From NCBI GenBank assembly GCA_964442335.1, contig CAYTZI010000025.1, forward strand, positions 1 to 18,779: a DNA stretch of 18,779 nucleotides. The letters run 5' to 3'. This document shows, piece by piece, positions 1 to 7,928 of the stretch (position 1 is the first letter of the stretch; each line of letters starts with the position of its first letter). Position numbers and translations under genes: made by a program. The DNA is from JBFYTX01 sp964442335. Lineage in GTDB: Bacteria > Chloroflexota > Dehalococcoidia > Dehalococcoidales > RBG-16-60-22. Below the pieces are notes generated by a model, which worked only from the letters and a program-made list of their open reading frames with translations, did no database searches and was not told the DNA's origin.

Positions 1-939
1 TTCGTTGCCTACATCCACCTCGGGAGGCTCCTCCTGGCGGCAGACATCCGTGGCGTACTGGCAGCGTGCGGCAAAACGGCACCCCGGCGGCAGGTTCAGC
101 AGTGAAGGCGGCTGCCCCTCAATCGAAAAGAGCCGTTCGTCCTTGCGGTCGAGGAGCGGCACGGAGTTTATCAGGGCCACGGTATAGGGGTGTCGGGGGG
201 CTTTAAATATCTCCCTCGTAGGGGCCGTTTCCACGATTTTACCCGCGTACATCACGCCCACTCGGTGGCACATCTTGGCCACCACGCCGAAATCGTGGGT
301 GATAAATATAATGGCCACGTTCGTCTTTTTCTGGATGTCCTGGAACAGGGCGATGTACTGCGCCTGGATGGTAGCGTCGAGGGCGGTGGTGGGCTCGTCG
401 GCGATGAGGAGGCGGGGACGGCAGGACATGGCGATGGCCCCCACGACCCGCTGCCGCATGCCGCCGCTCAACTGGAAGGGATAATTGCCCAGCATCGTCT
501 CCGGGGTGGGAATCTTGAGCAGGCGCAGCGAGTTGATAACCTCCGGCTCTACCATGTTGTCCGGGAGGCTCTGGTGCAGCTTTATCGATTCTCCTATTTG
601 GTTGCCGACCGTATAGACCGGATTGAGCGAGGACATCGGGTCCTGGAGAATCATGGATATCATCCTTCCCCGGTAGGCCCTCATCTTTTTCTTGCTCAGC
701 TGTACGATGTCGGTCCCTTCCATTATTATCTTGCCGGCGGTAATCTGGCCGCTCGGCTCCTGCAGGAGCCGCATGATGGAGAGACCTGTTACTGACTTCC
801 CGCAGCCGGACTCGCCGACTATCCCGAACGTCTCGGATTCCCTCACGAAGAAATTGATGCCGTCGACAGCCTTGACCTCACCCTGGTGGGTGAAGAACGA
901 GGTATGCAGGTTTTCCACCTGAAGGACGATCTCGCTCAT
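1..939 (-). CDS. Opp/Dpp-type ABC transporter ATP-binding protein (OppD/DppD-like), C-terminus off the left edge
   Basis: This is a cytoplasmic ATPase that powers the permease pair encoded just upstream. The frame is open from ATG at 937-939 to base 1, giving 313 residues. Visible motifs are Walker A GESGCGKS at residues 42-49, a Q-loop (Q99-D-P), the ABC signature LSGGMRQR at 157-164, Walker B ending LLIADEP at 177-183, and the switch His in ITHD at 213-216. The last visible residues, including CRFAARCQYA, are the Cys-containing oligopeptide-transporter C-terminal extension that separates OppD/DppD proteins from generic ABC ATPases. The family is usually 320-340 residues, so little is missing. 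The start overlaps the permease stop as ATGA, which implies translational coupling. A partner OppF/DppF ATPase would be expected just beyond the edge but cannot be seen. The family call is firm; the substrate is unknown. Confidence 0.95.
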   Translation of the reverse strand, partial: MSEIVLQVENLHTSFFTHQGEVKAVDGINFFVRESETFGIVGESGCGKSVTGLSIMRLLQEPSGQITAGKIIMEGTDIVQLSKKKMRAYRGRMISMILQDPMSSLNPVYTVGNQIGESIKLHQSLPDNMVEPEVINSLRLLKIPTPETMLGNYPFQLSGGMRQRVVGAIAMSCRPRLLIADEPTTALDATIQAQYIALFQDIQKKTNVAIIFITHDFGVVAKMCHRVGVMYAGKIVETAPTREIFKAPRHPYTVALINSVPLLDRKDERLFSIEGQPPSLLNLPPGCRFAARCQYATDVCRQEEPPEVDVGNE

Positions 940-1829
940 AGCTGCCTCAATCTCGGGTCGGTCTTATCACGGATCCAGTCGCCGAGGAAATTACCGGAAA
1001 GGACCACCAGGCCGATAAGTATGCCCGGGAACGTGGAAATCCACCAGGCCCTATCGAGGTCGTTCCTGCCGTCGGATACCATGGAACCCCATGAAGGCAT
1101 TGGCGGCGGAATGCCGATGCCCAGGTAACTCATCGCCGATTCCGCCAGAATCATGGCTCCCACGGAAAGCGTTACCCCGATGATTAAAACGTTAAGGATA
1201 TTCGGGAAAATATGCCGTATCATTATTTTCCACGGGGACACCCCTATCACCTGGGCCTGCGCCACAAAATCGGAATTGCGTATCCTTAAAGCTTCACCGC
1301 GTATGATACGGGCATAGCCCGACCAGCCCAGTATCGATAGCGCCAGAATAACCGTAAAATATCCCGGGCCCACGCTAACGGCGATCAATATCGCCACAAG
1401 TAGCGTCGGGAAAGCCATGGCGATATCTGTAATCCTCATGATGAAGGCGTCCACACGCCCCCCCAAGTAGCCTGCTAAAATTCCCAGCACCGTGCCTATA
1501 GAAGCGGTAATAGCTATCGCCAGTAATGAAACGCTCAGAGATATCCTGGCCCCGTAAATAGCGCGGCTTAATACGTCCCTTCCCAGCGAGTCGGTCCCGA
1601 GTAAATGCTTGATCGAGCCTCCTTCTACCCAGGCCGGCGGCATACGCCTTTCCGGTAAAGAGGTCTTATCGTACGGATAGGGCGCCAAGACATTGGCGAA
1701 TATCGCGGTGAAAATCAAAAGCGCGAAGATGATAACCGGGAGAATCATCCCCAGGTTCCTTAAAATACGCCCCCACCGCGTCATGCCGTGGTAGCCCTTG
1801 GTTTTTATGACGATGGTGTCTGTTGCCAT
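936..1829 (-). CDS. Opp/Dpp-type ABC transporter permease (DppC-like), system 1
   Basis: This is an inner-membrane permease subunit of 297 residues, the usual size for DppC/OppC. It has a cytoplasmic N-terminal tail, a first membrane helix at about residues 27-48, and a periplasmic stretch with the family motif LLGTDSLGRDVLSR. Several further helices follow. The ATPase-coupling EAA loop lies around GEALRIRNSDFVAQAQ and ends IFPN, and the C-terminus is DPRLRQL, as is typical of DppC. It starts 21 bases after the DppB-like stop, behind a purine-rich GAGAG, and its TGA overlaps the ATPase start. It sits in order binding protein, DppB, DppC, DppD, so it belongs to one importer. The transported compound is not deducible; this fold imports peptides, nickel, opines and other small organics. 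Confidence 0.95.
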   Translation of the reverse strand: MATDTIVIKTKGYHGMTRWGRILRNLGMILPVIIFALLIFTAIFANVLAPYPYDKTSLPERRMPPAWVEGGSIKHLLGTDSLGRDVLSRAIYGARISLSVSLLAIAITASIGTVLGILAGYLGGRVDAFIMRITDIAMAFPTLLVAILIAVSVGPGYFTVILALSILGWSGYARIIRGEALRIRNSDFVAQAQVIGVSPWKIMIRHIFPNILNVLIIGVTLSVGAMILAESAMSYLGIGIPPPMPSWGSMVSDGRNDLDRAWWISTFPGILIGLVVLSGNFLGDWIRDKTDPRLRQL

Positions 1830-1850
1830 TACCGGTTTCTCTCTTGTATT

Positions 1851-2774
1851 TTAAGACCTCTGGAATCTGATCTGGGGGTCGACATAAGCATAGGCGATAT
1901 CGACCAGGAAGTTCATGCCCAGCACCATGATGGCCACGATTATCGCGATGGCCTGCACCACCGGGAAATCACGCCCTATGGTGGCCTCGATGGCCAGCCT
2001 GCCCATCCCCGGCCAGTTAAATATATTTTCTGTGATAACGGCGCCGCCCACTATTCCCGCCAGCATCATTCCCGCCACCGTAAGCGGCGATATGATAGCG
2101 TTGCGCAGGGCGTGTTTCCAGATAACTATCCTTTCGGGAAGCCCCTTGATTCTCGCCATCTTGATATATTCGCTGTCCAGCACATCCAGCATCGTGGAAC
2201 GCACCAGACGCATCATGCCCGGCAGCATAAAAAACAGCATTGTGCCTACCGGCAGTATATAATACTTGATTCCCCCCATGCCGGCGGCCGGGAATATCTG
2301 CCAGTAAACGGACAATAATAGCACCGCCATGATAGCCACCCAGAACCCCGGCAGTGCCTGCCCCAGCACTGCCATGAACTTCACCCCGTTATCGAAAATA
2401 GAGTCCTTTCTGGTCGCCGCGACTACCCCCAGTGCTATTCCCAGAAAGGTGCCTATGAAGAAAGAAGGCACCCCCAGTTTAAGCGTGTTCGGCAGCGCCG
2501 TAGACAGCATTTCGGACACAGGTATCCTCTTGATAAAAGACTCTCCAAAATCACCCTGCGCCAGGTCGAAGATATAAATCCTGAACTGCTCCCAGTAGGA
2601 CTTGTCCAGGCCCAGCTGCTGTTGCAGGACCACTATCTCTTCTTCAGTTGAAAGTGGGGAAAGCATGAACAATATGGGATTTCCGGAAATGCGGACCATG
2701 AAAAAGACCAATATGATGATGCCGAGCAGGGCAATGATTGTCTGCAGTAACCTTATGATGATAAATCGCGTCAT
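1851..2774 (-). CDS. Opp/Dpp-type ABC transporter permease (DppB-like), system 1
   Basis: This is an inner-membrane permease subunit of 307 residues, normal for DppB/OppB. The N-terminal helix (residues about 4-29, RLLQTIIALLGIIILVFFMV) carries the DppB pattern that ends VRISGNPILFML. The periplasmic segment has the family feature QLGLDKSYWEQF, and the ATPase-contact EAA loop reads RSTMLDVLDSEYIKMARIKG followed by KHALRNA. The C-terminus, YVDPQIRF, is typical. The ATG at 2772-2774 is preceded by AGGAAA about 7-12 bases upstream. A 198-base gap with a GC-rich hairpin and a candidate promoter separates it from the binding-protein gene, so the permeases may be expressed at a different level from the lipoprotein. 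The pairing with the DppC-like gene downstream is clear. Confidence 0.95.
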   Translation of the reverse strand: MTRFIIIRLLQTIIALLGIIILVFFMVRISGNPILFMLSPLSTEEEIVVLQQQLGLDKSYWEQFRIYIFDLAQGDFGESFIKRIPVSEMLSTALPNTLKLGVPSFFIGTFLGIALGVVAATRKDSIFDNGVKFMAVLGQALPGFWVAIMAVLLLSVYWQIFPAAGMGGIKYYILPVGTMLFFMLPGMMRLVRSTMLDVLDSEYIKMARIKGLPERIVIWKHALRNAIISPLTVAGMMLAGIVGGAVITENIFNWPGMGRLAIEATIGRDFPVVQAIAIIVAIMVLGMNFLVDIAYAYVDPQIRFQRS

Positions 2775-2793
2775 GTCGAGGTTTCCTATCGGA

Positions 2794-2823
2794 ATATTAC
2801 TATACGCTGATTGTGCGTGTCAA
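2794..2823 (-). promoter_or_regulatory. Candidate sigma70-type promoter in front of the system 1 permease genes
   Basis: On the minus strand a perfect -35 TTGACA (2818-2823) is followed after 18 bases by TAATAT (2794-2799, four of six consensus bases). Transcription would start near 2787, just ahead of the AGGAAA ribosome-binding site and the ATG at 2774. It lies after the hairpin at 2919-2945, so the permeases could be transcribed independently of the binding protein. The -35 box is convincing and the -10 box is moderate. Confidence 0.4.
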
Positions 2824-2918
2824 ACAATGTAGGTGAGCGTCTGCTATGGTTGCTGATTCGTCGCGCAAATTGGTACAAAGATACCTGTTAAAAGGCAAAA
2901 ACTACTTTTTGAGAGTTC

Positions 2919-2955
2919 GCCGGGGGCGGGCGAACCGCCCCCGGCAGACTTTTTT
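2919..2955. terminator. GC-rich intercistronic stem-loop between lipoprotein and permease genes, system 1
   Basis: A perfect 11-base-pair stem (2919-2929 with 2935-2945) closes a 5-base loop and begins 28 bases past the lipoprotein stop. The only adjacent U-tract is on the plus-strand reading (six T at 2950-2955). For the minus-strand genes the A-tract comes first, and after the stem there are eight bases (GAACTCTC) before more A and T runs. As a leftward terminator it is therefore incomplete. It could be a 3'-end stabiliser of the lipoprotein message, a partial terminator that lowers permease expression, or a block to antisense transcription. Confidence 0.7.
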
Positions 2956-2972
2956 ACAAAGACCTTCTTCGG

Positions 2973-4655
2973 CTATTCTGCGTGCTTGACTCCACACATG
3001 GCGTCCTCGTAGTACATGTGTGGATTAACGGTAAACTCGCCTATCTGTTCGCTCACGATTAACTTCGGTTGCTGATAGGCGATGCCGAAGCTGGTGTACA
3101 GGTCCTTGGCAGCCCTCTGGTACGCGATGAAAAGCTCTACGGCTTTATCGGGGTCTGTCTCCAGGGCATACTGGTCCCATAGAGCATCGACATTCGCGTC
3201 GCGGGTTACCTGATGCGCCCCGTAGGAAGTGTACATGTTCCGGCTGTAGGCGGTGCTGTTGAAGTCGGCGCCGGTCCAGCTCCACATCCAGCCGATGCAT
3301 TCCTCATCGCCCTCAAGCTTGTAGAGGAAGATGTATTGGAGAGCCACGGACATGTCGACGATATGGATATTTACTTCAAAGCCGACTTCGGTCCAGTAGC
3401 CCTGCAGTATCTCCCAGAACTCGACTCCGGGCCCGGCGGTGACGAAGCAGTTGATGGACGGGTCTTCCCAGTTATCGGGATAACCCGCCTCTTCCATCCA
3501 GGCCTTTGCCTGTTCGGGATCATACGGGTCGGGTGCCAGCAGGTCATCGGTCGCGCCGAAACCTCCTGGAATCAGGAAGAACCGGCCTCCCGGCGTCGCC
3601 GTCCCGCGGTAATAGGTATCGCACATTTCCTGCCGGTTGATCGCGTAGGAAAGCGCCTTGCGGATGCGGATATCGTGCACCGGACCGGCTTGTTCAAGGT
3701 CGGAGCCGATAATCGCGATAGAGGTCGGCGAGGCCAGGCCCTGGGCCTGTGACCGCCAGCCTTCATTCTCCAGCTCGACACGCCTGTCCGTCGTGATTCC
3801 CGTCGGGATATCTATCTCGCCCCGCTTGAGCATGGCGACCTGTGTTGCCTCTTCCGGTACCTGGAGTTCAACTAAATACTGGAAATAGGGGACCTGTTCC
3901 GGTCTCCAGTAATCGGTATTGGCTTCCACCTTGAAGCTTTGCTCGGCAGTATGCTCTACGAACTTCCAGGGTCCGGAACCGATGGGATGGTCGCGGAATC
4001 CGTCCTCGCCCACACTCTCGAAATAGTCTTTGGGCAGTATGCGCACCCAGCAGAAGTTATGTACCAGGGACGGTTCCGGATGGTCGTTAACGAACTCGAA
4101 AGTGTAGTCGTCTACGACCCTCATGGAAGCCAGGTTGTCACGCAGTGCCGGGGCCCAGGGGTTCGTGGAATCCGGGGAGGTGAACCTCTCCAGCGTGAAC
4201 ATGACATCCTTGGCCATGACCGGGTCGCCGTTATGGAATTTCATGCCGTGGCGGATATTAAATGTCCAGGTAACGCCATCGTCGGCAAGATTCCAGTCTT
4301 CGGCTACTTCACCTGCATATGTACCGGTCTCGGTATAGGCAAGCAGCGAATCGCAGTAATACCAGCTCCAGGTCGATTCAAATAGCGTGGGGTCCATCGC
4401 CTCGACGCCGAAATCGGTAACAGCAATCGTTATCGTGCCATAGGGAGCTTCGTGGGCGGGTCCCGTCGTCGGCGTCGGCGACGTCGGCGGCGCTGTCGGT
4501 GATGTCGGTGGCGCTGTCGGGGATGTCGGCGGCGCTGTCGGCGACGTTGGTGGCGGTGTCGTCGGTGGTGGCGTTGGCGAAGGTTCGCCGCAGCTGCCCA
4601 GCACCAGGCCGACAATTACCACGAGTACAACAGGAATGAATAACAGTTTTTTCAT
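2973..4655 (-). CDS. ABC transporter substrate-binding lipoprotein, SBP_bac_5 family, system 1
   Basis: This extracytoplasmic binding protein of 560 residues is predicted to be lipid-anchored to the membrane. The N-terminus is KK followed by a hydrophobic stretch and a lipobox LGSC with the acylated Cys at residue 22. Residues 25-66 form a Pro/Thr/Ser linker with a seven-residue repeat (PPTSPTA). The mature domain carries the SBP_bac_5 signature at about 130-151 (WTFNIRHGMKFHNGDP then KDV), and a later YAINRQEM segment is also typical of the family. The ATG at 4653-4655 has a strong GAGGAGG six bases or so upstream. A TTGACA-17-TATATT promoter lies about 170 bases upstream. It is the first gene of transporter system 1, and a GC-rich hairpin follows its stop. 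The ligand is unknown; SBP_bac_5 proteins bind peptides and many non-peptide solutes. Confidence 0.95.
   Translation of the reverse strand: MKKLLFIPVVLVVIVGLVLGSCGEPSPTPPPTTPPPTSPTAPPTSPTAPPTSPTAPPTSPTPTTGPAHEAPYGTITIAVTDFGVEAMDPTLFESTWSWYYCDSLLAYTETGTYAGEVAEDWNLADDGVTWTFNIRHGMKFHNGDPVMAKDVMFTLERFTSPDSTNPWAPALRDNLASMRVVDDYTFEFVNDHPEPSLVHNFCWVRILPKDYFESVGEDGFRDHPIGSGPWKFVEHTAEQSFKVEANTDYWRPEQVPYFQYLVELQVPEEATQVAMLKRGEIDIPTGITTDRRVELENEGWRSQAQGLASPTSIAIIGSDLEQAGPVHDIRIRKALSYAINRQEMCDTYYRGTATPGGRFFLIPGGFGATDDLLAPDPYDPEQAKAWMEEAGYPDNWEDPSINCFVTAGPGVEFWEILQGYWTEVGFEVNIHIVDMSVALQYIFLYKLEGDEECIGWMWSWTGADFNSTAYSRNMYTSYGAHQVTRDANVDALWDQYALETDPDKAVELFIAYQRAAKDLYTSFGIAYQQPKLIVSEQIGEFTVNPHMYYEDAMCGVKHAE
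4480..4563 (-). repeat. Four 21-base coding repeats in the lipoprotein linker, system 1
   Basis: Four imperfect tandem units of 21 bases (4480-4500, 4501-4521, 4522-4542, 4543-4563) encode the seven-residue PPTSPTA-type repeat of the linker after the lipidated Cys. The unit length is a multiple of three, so copy-number change by slippage would alter tether length without breaking the frame. The last unit has diverged. Confidence 0.85.
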
Positions 4656-4767
4656 CTTTCCTCCTCTTAATTATTGGGCCTGTAATAGGATTGATTGCTT
4701 CTTGCTTATTATCGCTACCTCCTCACTAATTAAGATTTGGCTTTTCCTGATTTTTTACTATGGAAAC

Positions 4768-4792
4768 TTACAGAACCGCCTGAATTCTGTAA
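4768..4792 (-). other. Hairpin in the 5' leader of the system 1 lipoprotein gene
   Basis: A perfect 8-base inverted repeat (TTACAGAA with TTCTGTAA) closes a 9-base loop. It lies between the predicted promoter (4830-4858) and the start codon (4655), so it would be part of a leader of about 168 bases. It has no U-tract directly after it, so it does not look like a simple terminator. It could be a DNA operator or an RNA control element. I do not recognise a known riboswitch. Confidence 0.4.
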
Positions 4793-4829
4793 CGGTGGCG
4801 TCCCGGCAAGCCGTTTTTGTTTTCATTTA

Positions 4830-4858
4830 AATATAAGCCACATTTCCATGTTTGTCAA
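4830..4858 (-). promoter_or_regulatory. Consensus sigma70-type promoter for the system 1 lipoprotein gene
   Basis: On the minus strand, TTGACA (4853-4858, perfect) is followed by a 17-base spacer and TATATT (4830-4835, five of six consensus bases). Transcription would begin near 4823, leaving a leader of about 168 bases before the lipoprotein ATG. The region 4656-4962 has no gene on either strand that I can support. It holds this promoter, the leader hairpin at 4768-4792 and the terminator-like hairpin at 4928-4955. Confidence 0.65.
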
Positions 4859-4927
4859 CTGTGAATTTTTTATGAAGAATAAACAGGAAAATTCCTGCAT
4901 AAATAGCTTGGACTTATAGCAGAATAA

Positions 4928-4955
4928 CGGCGGTAAGGATATGAATTTACCGCCG
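4928..4955 (-). terminator. Terminator-like hairpin after the bicupin gene
   Basis: A 9-base-pair perfect stem (CGGCGGTAA with TTACCGCCG; arms 4928-4936 and 4947-4955) with a 10-base loop begins 7 bases past the TAA at 4963-4965. On the minus strand it is followed by the U-rich but interrupted GTTATTCT. The position suits the end of the selenoprotein-SDR-SDR-cupin operon. The poor U-tract keeps confidence moderate. Confidence 0.5.
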
Positions 4956-4962
4956 GCGGGGA

Positions 4963-5973
4963 TTATCTGCCCCCCCGCCACCTGGTGATTCCCAGTCCCA
5001 CCGGGTAAGATATCATGAAAAACATCTGTTTTTGTATGTTGCGCACAATTAGCGGCCCGCATTTCACGTCCGGCGGTATGTAAGCCCCGAAGCTTTTATT
5101 GATGATGTGCTTCTCGCCGCCTATCCACAGCTCGGCCTCGGCGCAGAGGTCGGTGATGTCCTCGTAGTTCATCGCCTGCAAAACTATAGAGGTGCCATGC
5201 GATACCGTGTGCTCTTTCATCATCTGGTAGCCCGCCTTGGAAGGGTCGCCGGGGAGCAGCCATAAGGTCTCGCAGCCGAACTCGCAGCCCGGCACTACCG
5301 TGTCGTCGACTATTGCTATCGGGCGCACGTATTTGGGGTCGTACGGCAGCATGTAGAATTTCCGGCCCTGCCCGGGCTTCGTGCCGTAGACGAAGTACTT
5401 CGCGTTATTATATTCGCCGGACGCCTTCATCTCCGGAATGGTCGTGTCGGCGCCCTTTTCCTCCTCCTCCGAATGGTCCCCTTCCCTCGTGTAAAAACCG
5501 GGGCCCGATGTCCAGTGGCATACCGGGATGGAAGCCACCCTGCCTTCGGGACTGCGCGTGGGCATGTGCTTCATCCCGGCGGGGATATACGCCACCCAGC
5601 TCTTATCGAGGGGAATGTGTTCGTCCCCCATTATCATTCCCATGGTGCTGGTGTCCTCGGGGTGGTCGGGGTCGGTGCCCCACCAGGCGAGCAGCTCGGG
5701 GAAATCGTGGGCGTGTGGGAACATCGGCCTGTCGTTCGTGGGCAGCTTTCTCTGTTCCTCCATCGTTATCTGGCCGGGGTAGGATGAAGGCCATATCCAC
5801 GTGGACTCCCCGTAGTAGGCGCCCGGGATGACCTCGTTATCTATCCAGAGAACATGTTCCATGGATATCCGCTTGCCCGCGGCGGCGAGCTTGTCTCTTT
5901 CCTCCGGAGTTGGACCGGGCAGTTCGTGCCTCTTCTGGAGGGTCGTGCAGATATATTTATCGTAGTCGCCCAT
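4963..5973 (-). CDS. Two-domain cupin (bicupin) protein of unknown function
   Basis: This is a 336-residue, probably cytoplasmic protein made of two related halves. The N-half matches the cupin pattern well: motif 1 H87-A-H89-D-F-P-E93 (HxHxxxE) and motif 2 P131-A-G133-M-K-H136 (PxGxxH), which would supply the four usual metal ligands. The C-half repeats the framework (VVPGCEFGCETLWLLPGD at 226-243 against VIPGAYYGESTWIWP at 48-62, and NKSFGAYIPPDVKC against DKSWVAYIPAGMKH) but has H255-TVS-H259 and Cys305 in place of His136. No signal peptide or membrane segment is seen. The ATG at 5971-5973 has GGAGGT eight bases upstream. It is the last gene of its operon, 30 bases after an SDR gene. Cupins include dioxygenases, isomerases, lyases and sensors, so the reaction cannot be named. 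I do not recognise the exact family. Confidence 0.85.
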   Translation of the reverse strand: MGDYDKYICTTLQKRHELPGPTPEERDKLAAAGKRISMEHVLWIDNEVIPGAYYGESTWIWPSSYPGQITMEEQRKLPTNDRPMFPHAHDFPELLAWWGTDPDHPEDTSTMGMIMGDEHIPLDKSWVAYIPAGMKHMPTRSPEGRVASIPVCHWTSGPGFYTREGDHSEEEEKGADTTIPEMKASGEYNNAKYFVYGTKPGQGRKFYMLPYDPKYVRPIAIVDDTVVPGCEFGCETLWLLPGDPSKAGYQMMKEHTVSHGTSIVLQAMNYEDITDLCAEAELWIGGEKHIINKSFGAYIPPDVKCGPLIVRNIQKQMFFMISYPVGLGITRWRGGR

Positions 5974-6003
5974 TTTCTCTGACCTCCGCGTTTATATCTT
6001 GTG

Positions 6004-6957
6004 TTAAGTCCAGTCCGGCGGGCCGGGCGTGGTCTGCCTCTCGTAGACGGGGTTGTACGCCAGCGTCCCCATCTTTTTAATCATATCGCGGCGTTTTTCG
6101 TTCACTGGCTCGTCCGGGATGGCGCCTATCACGGCGTCGTTGCGTGCTATGTAGCCCTCTTTGAACTCCGGGTGCGTGTGGATGAAGATATCGTTGCGCC
6201 TGATGCCCCGCACCACCCGCTCGCCGGTCTCCACCGGGTCCATGAATATTTTCCTCATCTCCTCCATCATCTGCCTCATCTGCGGGGGCGGACCTTCCCT
6301 TCCGGGGGGAGGCTGGGGCGGCCATGCCTGCCCTTCGTTCCTGAGGTGCTCGGGCCGGTTGGCGAAGGTGGACGGTCCCAGGTTGGTCATTGTTGGACCC
6401 GGTATCAGCACCGACGCCCCGACGTTGGTGTCCATCAGTTCGCCCGCCAGTGTCTCCATCATGCTGGCGATGGCGGCCTTGGTGGCGTTGTAAATGATGT
6501 TGCCGTTGACAGCGCAGAAGCCGGCCGTGGAAGACGTTGACACCACATGACCGCCTTCGCCGTGCTTGAGGATGCGAGGCAGGATTATTACCAGACCGTT
6601 GGCGACACCGATGAGGTTGACGCCGACGCTGAAGTCCCAGTCTTTGAAAGTCGTGGTCTGCGTCGGTCCTCCGGAGGCCACGCCGGCGTTATTGACCAGC
6701 ACGTGTATCTTCCCGAAGACGCTCTCCGCTTCGTCGGCGGCCCTGGTATAGGCCTCCCGGTCGGTGACGTCCAGCTTTATCGGGTGGACGGGCAGGTTTT
6801 TCTCTTTGAAGTATTTCATCGCTTCATCGAGCGCGTCCTGCCGCGAGTCGGCGATAACCACTTTCATTCCGTATTTGGCGCAGACCTTCGCTATCCCCAG
6901 TCCTATACCGCTCGCCCCGCCGGTTATAAATGCTGTCTTCCCTTCTAAGTCTTCCAT
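6004..6957 (-). CDS. Short-chain dehydrogenase/reductase (SDR), paralogue 1
   Basis: This is a Rossmann-fold oxidoreductase of 317 residues. It has the cofactor motif TGGASGIG at 12-19, an acidic D37 at the end of strand 2 (which favours NAD(H) over NADP(H)), and NNAG at 89-92. N114, S143, Y156 and K160 form the SDR catalytic set (the YNATK motif). It is about 60 residues longer than a classical SDR: after PGPT there is a Pro-rich insert (WPPQPPPGREGPPP) and a tail ending GPPDWT. It is a close paralogue of the gene just upstream; 82 of the first 92 residues are identical by direct count. Its Shine-Dalgarno is weak, only a GAG near the ATG. It lies 26 bases after its paralogue and 30 bases before the bicupin. 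The substrate, presumably an alcohol or ketone, is unknown. Confidence 0.93.
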   Translation of the reverse strand: MEDLEGKTAFITGGASGIGLGIAKVCAKYGMKVVIADSRQDALDEAMKYFKEKNLPVHPIKLDVTDREAYTRAADEAESVFGKIHVLVNNAGVASGGPTQTTTFKDWDFSVGVNLIGVANGLVIILPRILKHGEGGHVVSTSSTAGFCAVNGNIIYNATKAAIASMMETLAGELMDTNVGASVLIPGPTMTNLGPSTFANRPEHLRNEGQAWPPQPPPGREGPPPQMRQMMEEMRKIFMDPVETGERVVRGIRRNDIFIHTHPEFKEGYIARNDAVIGAIPDEPVNEKRRDMIKKMGTLAYNPVYERQTTPGPPDWT

Positions 6958-6983
6958 ATTTGAGCTCTAACCTTTCAAATTTA

Positions 6984-7928
6984 TTACCAGTCCGGCGGGC
7001 CTACCGGCTTCTGTTTGTCATATATGTCGTTATGGTATATCGTCCCGAAGCCGCTGATGATTTCAAAGCGCTTTTCATTCCGAGGCTCGTTCGGGATGGC
7101 CCGTATCATGGCTTCGTGCCGCGCGATATAGCCCTCGCGGAACTCCGGGTGTGTGTGGATGAAGAGGTCGTTGTTCCTGATGCCCCTCAACACTCGCTCC
7201 CCCGTCTCCACCGGGTCCATGAACGCCACCTGTGCTTCCTCGGGCGGGCGGCGTTGCGGCCTGTCCTTTGATGGCGGCGGCGGTTGGGGCGGCCAGGTTT
7301 CTCCCTCGTTTCTCAGATGGGCGGGCCGGTTTTCGAAAGAAGACTTCCCCAGGTTGCCCCTCGTCGGCCCCGGGAAGAGCACCGAGACCCCTATGTTTTT
7401 GTCCTGGAGGTCGGTGGCGAGGGCTTCCATCATGCCGGCGACGGCGAACTTTGTCGTGCAGTAGGGTATCATACCGCTGGCGGCAGCTACGCCCAGGGTC
7501 GATGACGTACTCACGATGTGTCCACCTTCGCCGTGCTTTAAAATATGCGGCAGCATCGTCACCACGCCGTTGATAACGCCGCCGAGGTTGACGCTTACGC
7601 TGTAGTCCCAGTCTTTGAAAGTCGTTCTTTCCGCCGAACCCCCGGAGCCCACGCCGGCGTTATTGACCAGCACGTGTATCTTCCCGAAGACCCTTTCCGC
7701 TTCTTCGGCGGCTCTGGCGTAGGCCTCGCGGTCGGTGACGTCCAGCTTTATCGGGTGAACGGGCAGGTTTTTCTCTTTGAAATACGCCATCGCTTCATCG
7801 AGGGCACTTTGCCTCATGTCCGCTATAACAACGTTCATGCCGTACTTGGCGCAGGCTTTCGCTATCCCCAGCCCTATCCCGCTCGCCCCACCGGTGATAA
7901 ATGCCGTTTTCCCTTTCAGGTCTTTCAT
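6984..7928 (-). CDS. Short-chain dehydrogenase/reductase (SDR), paralogue 2
   Basis: This SDR oxidoreductase of 314 residues has the same plan as its downstream neighbour: TGGASGIG at 12-19, D37 suggesting NAD(H), NNAG at 89-92, N114, S143, Y156 and K160 (motif YCTTK). It also shares the Pro-rich insert (WPPQPPPPSKDRP) and a tail ending GPPDW. The substrate-side segments differ (VASGGPTQT in paralogue 1, VGSGGSAER here; AGFCAVN against LGVAAAS), so the two may act on different substrates or different stereoisomers. The ATG at 7926-7928 has a good AAGGAGAG upstream. It follows the selenoprotein gene by 89 bases. The pair is a tandem duplication, with 43 consecutive identical bases at 6678-6720 and 7649-7691. 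The family is certain and the substrate unknown. Confidence 0.93.
   Translation of the reverse strand: MKDLKGKTAFITGGASGIGLGIAKACAKYGMNVVIADMRQSALDEAMAYFKEKNLPVHPIKLDVTDREAYARAAEEAERVFGKIHVLVNNAGVGSGGSAERTTFKDWDYSVSVNLGGVINGVVTMLPHILKHGEGGHIVSTSSTLGVAAASGMIPYCTTKFAVAGMMEALATDLQDKNIGVSVLFPGPTRGNLGKSSFENRPAHLRNEGETWPPQPPPPSKDRPQRRPPEEAQVAFMDPVETGERVLRGIRNNDLFIHTHPEFREGYIARHEAMIRAIPNEPRNEKRFEIISGFGTIYHNDIYDKQKPVGPPDW

Noticed and set aside
190..795. A 201-codon plus-strand frame opposite the ABC ATPase.
   Set aside because: The minus-strand frame here carries all ATPase motifs. The plus-strand translation shows no domain and lacks a convincing ribosome-binding site.
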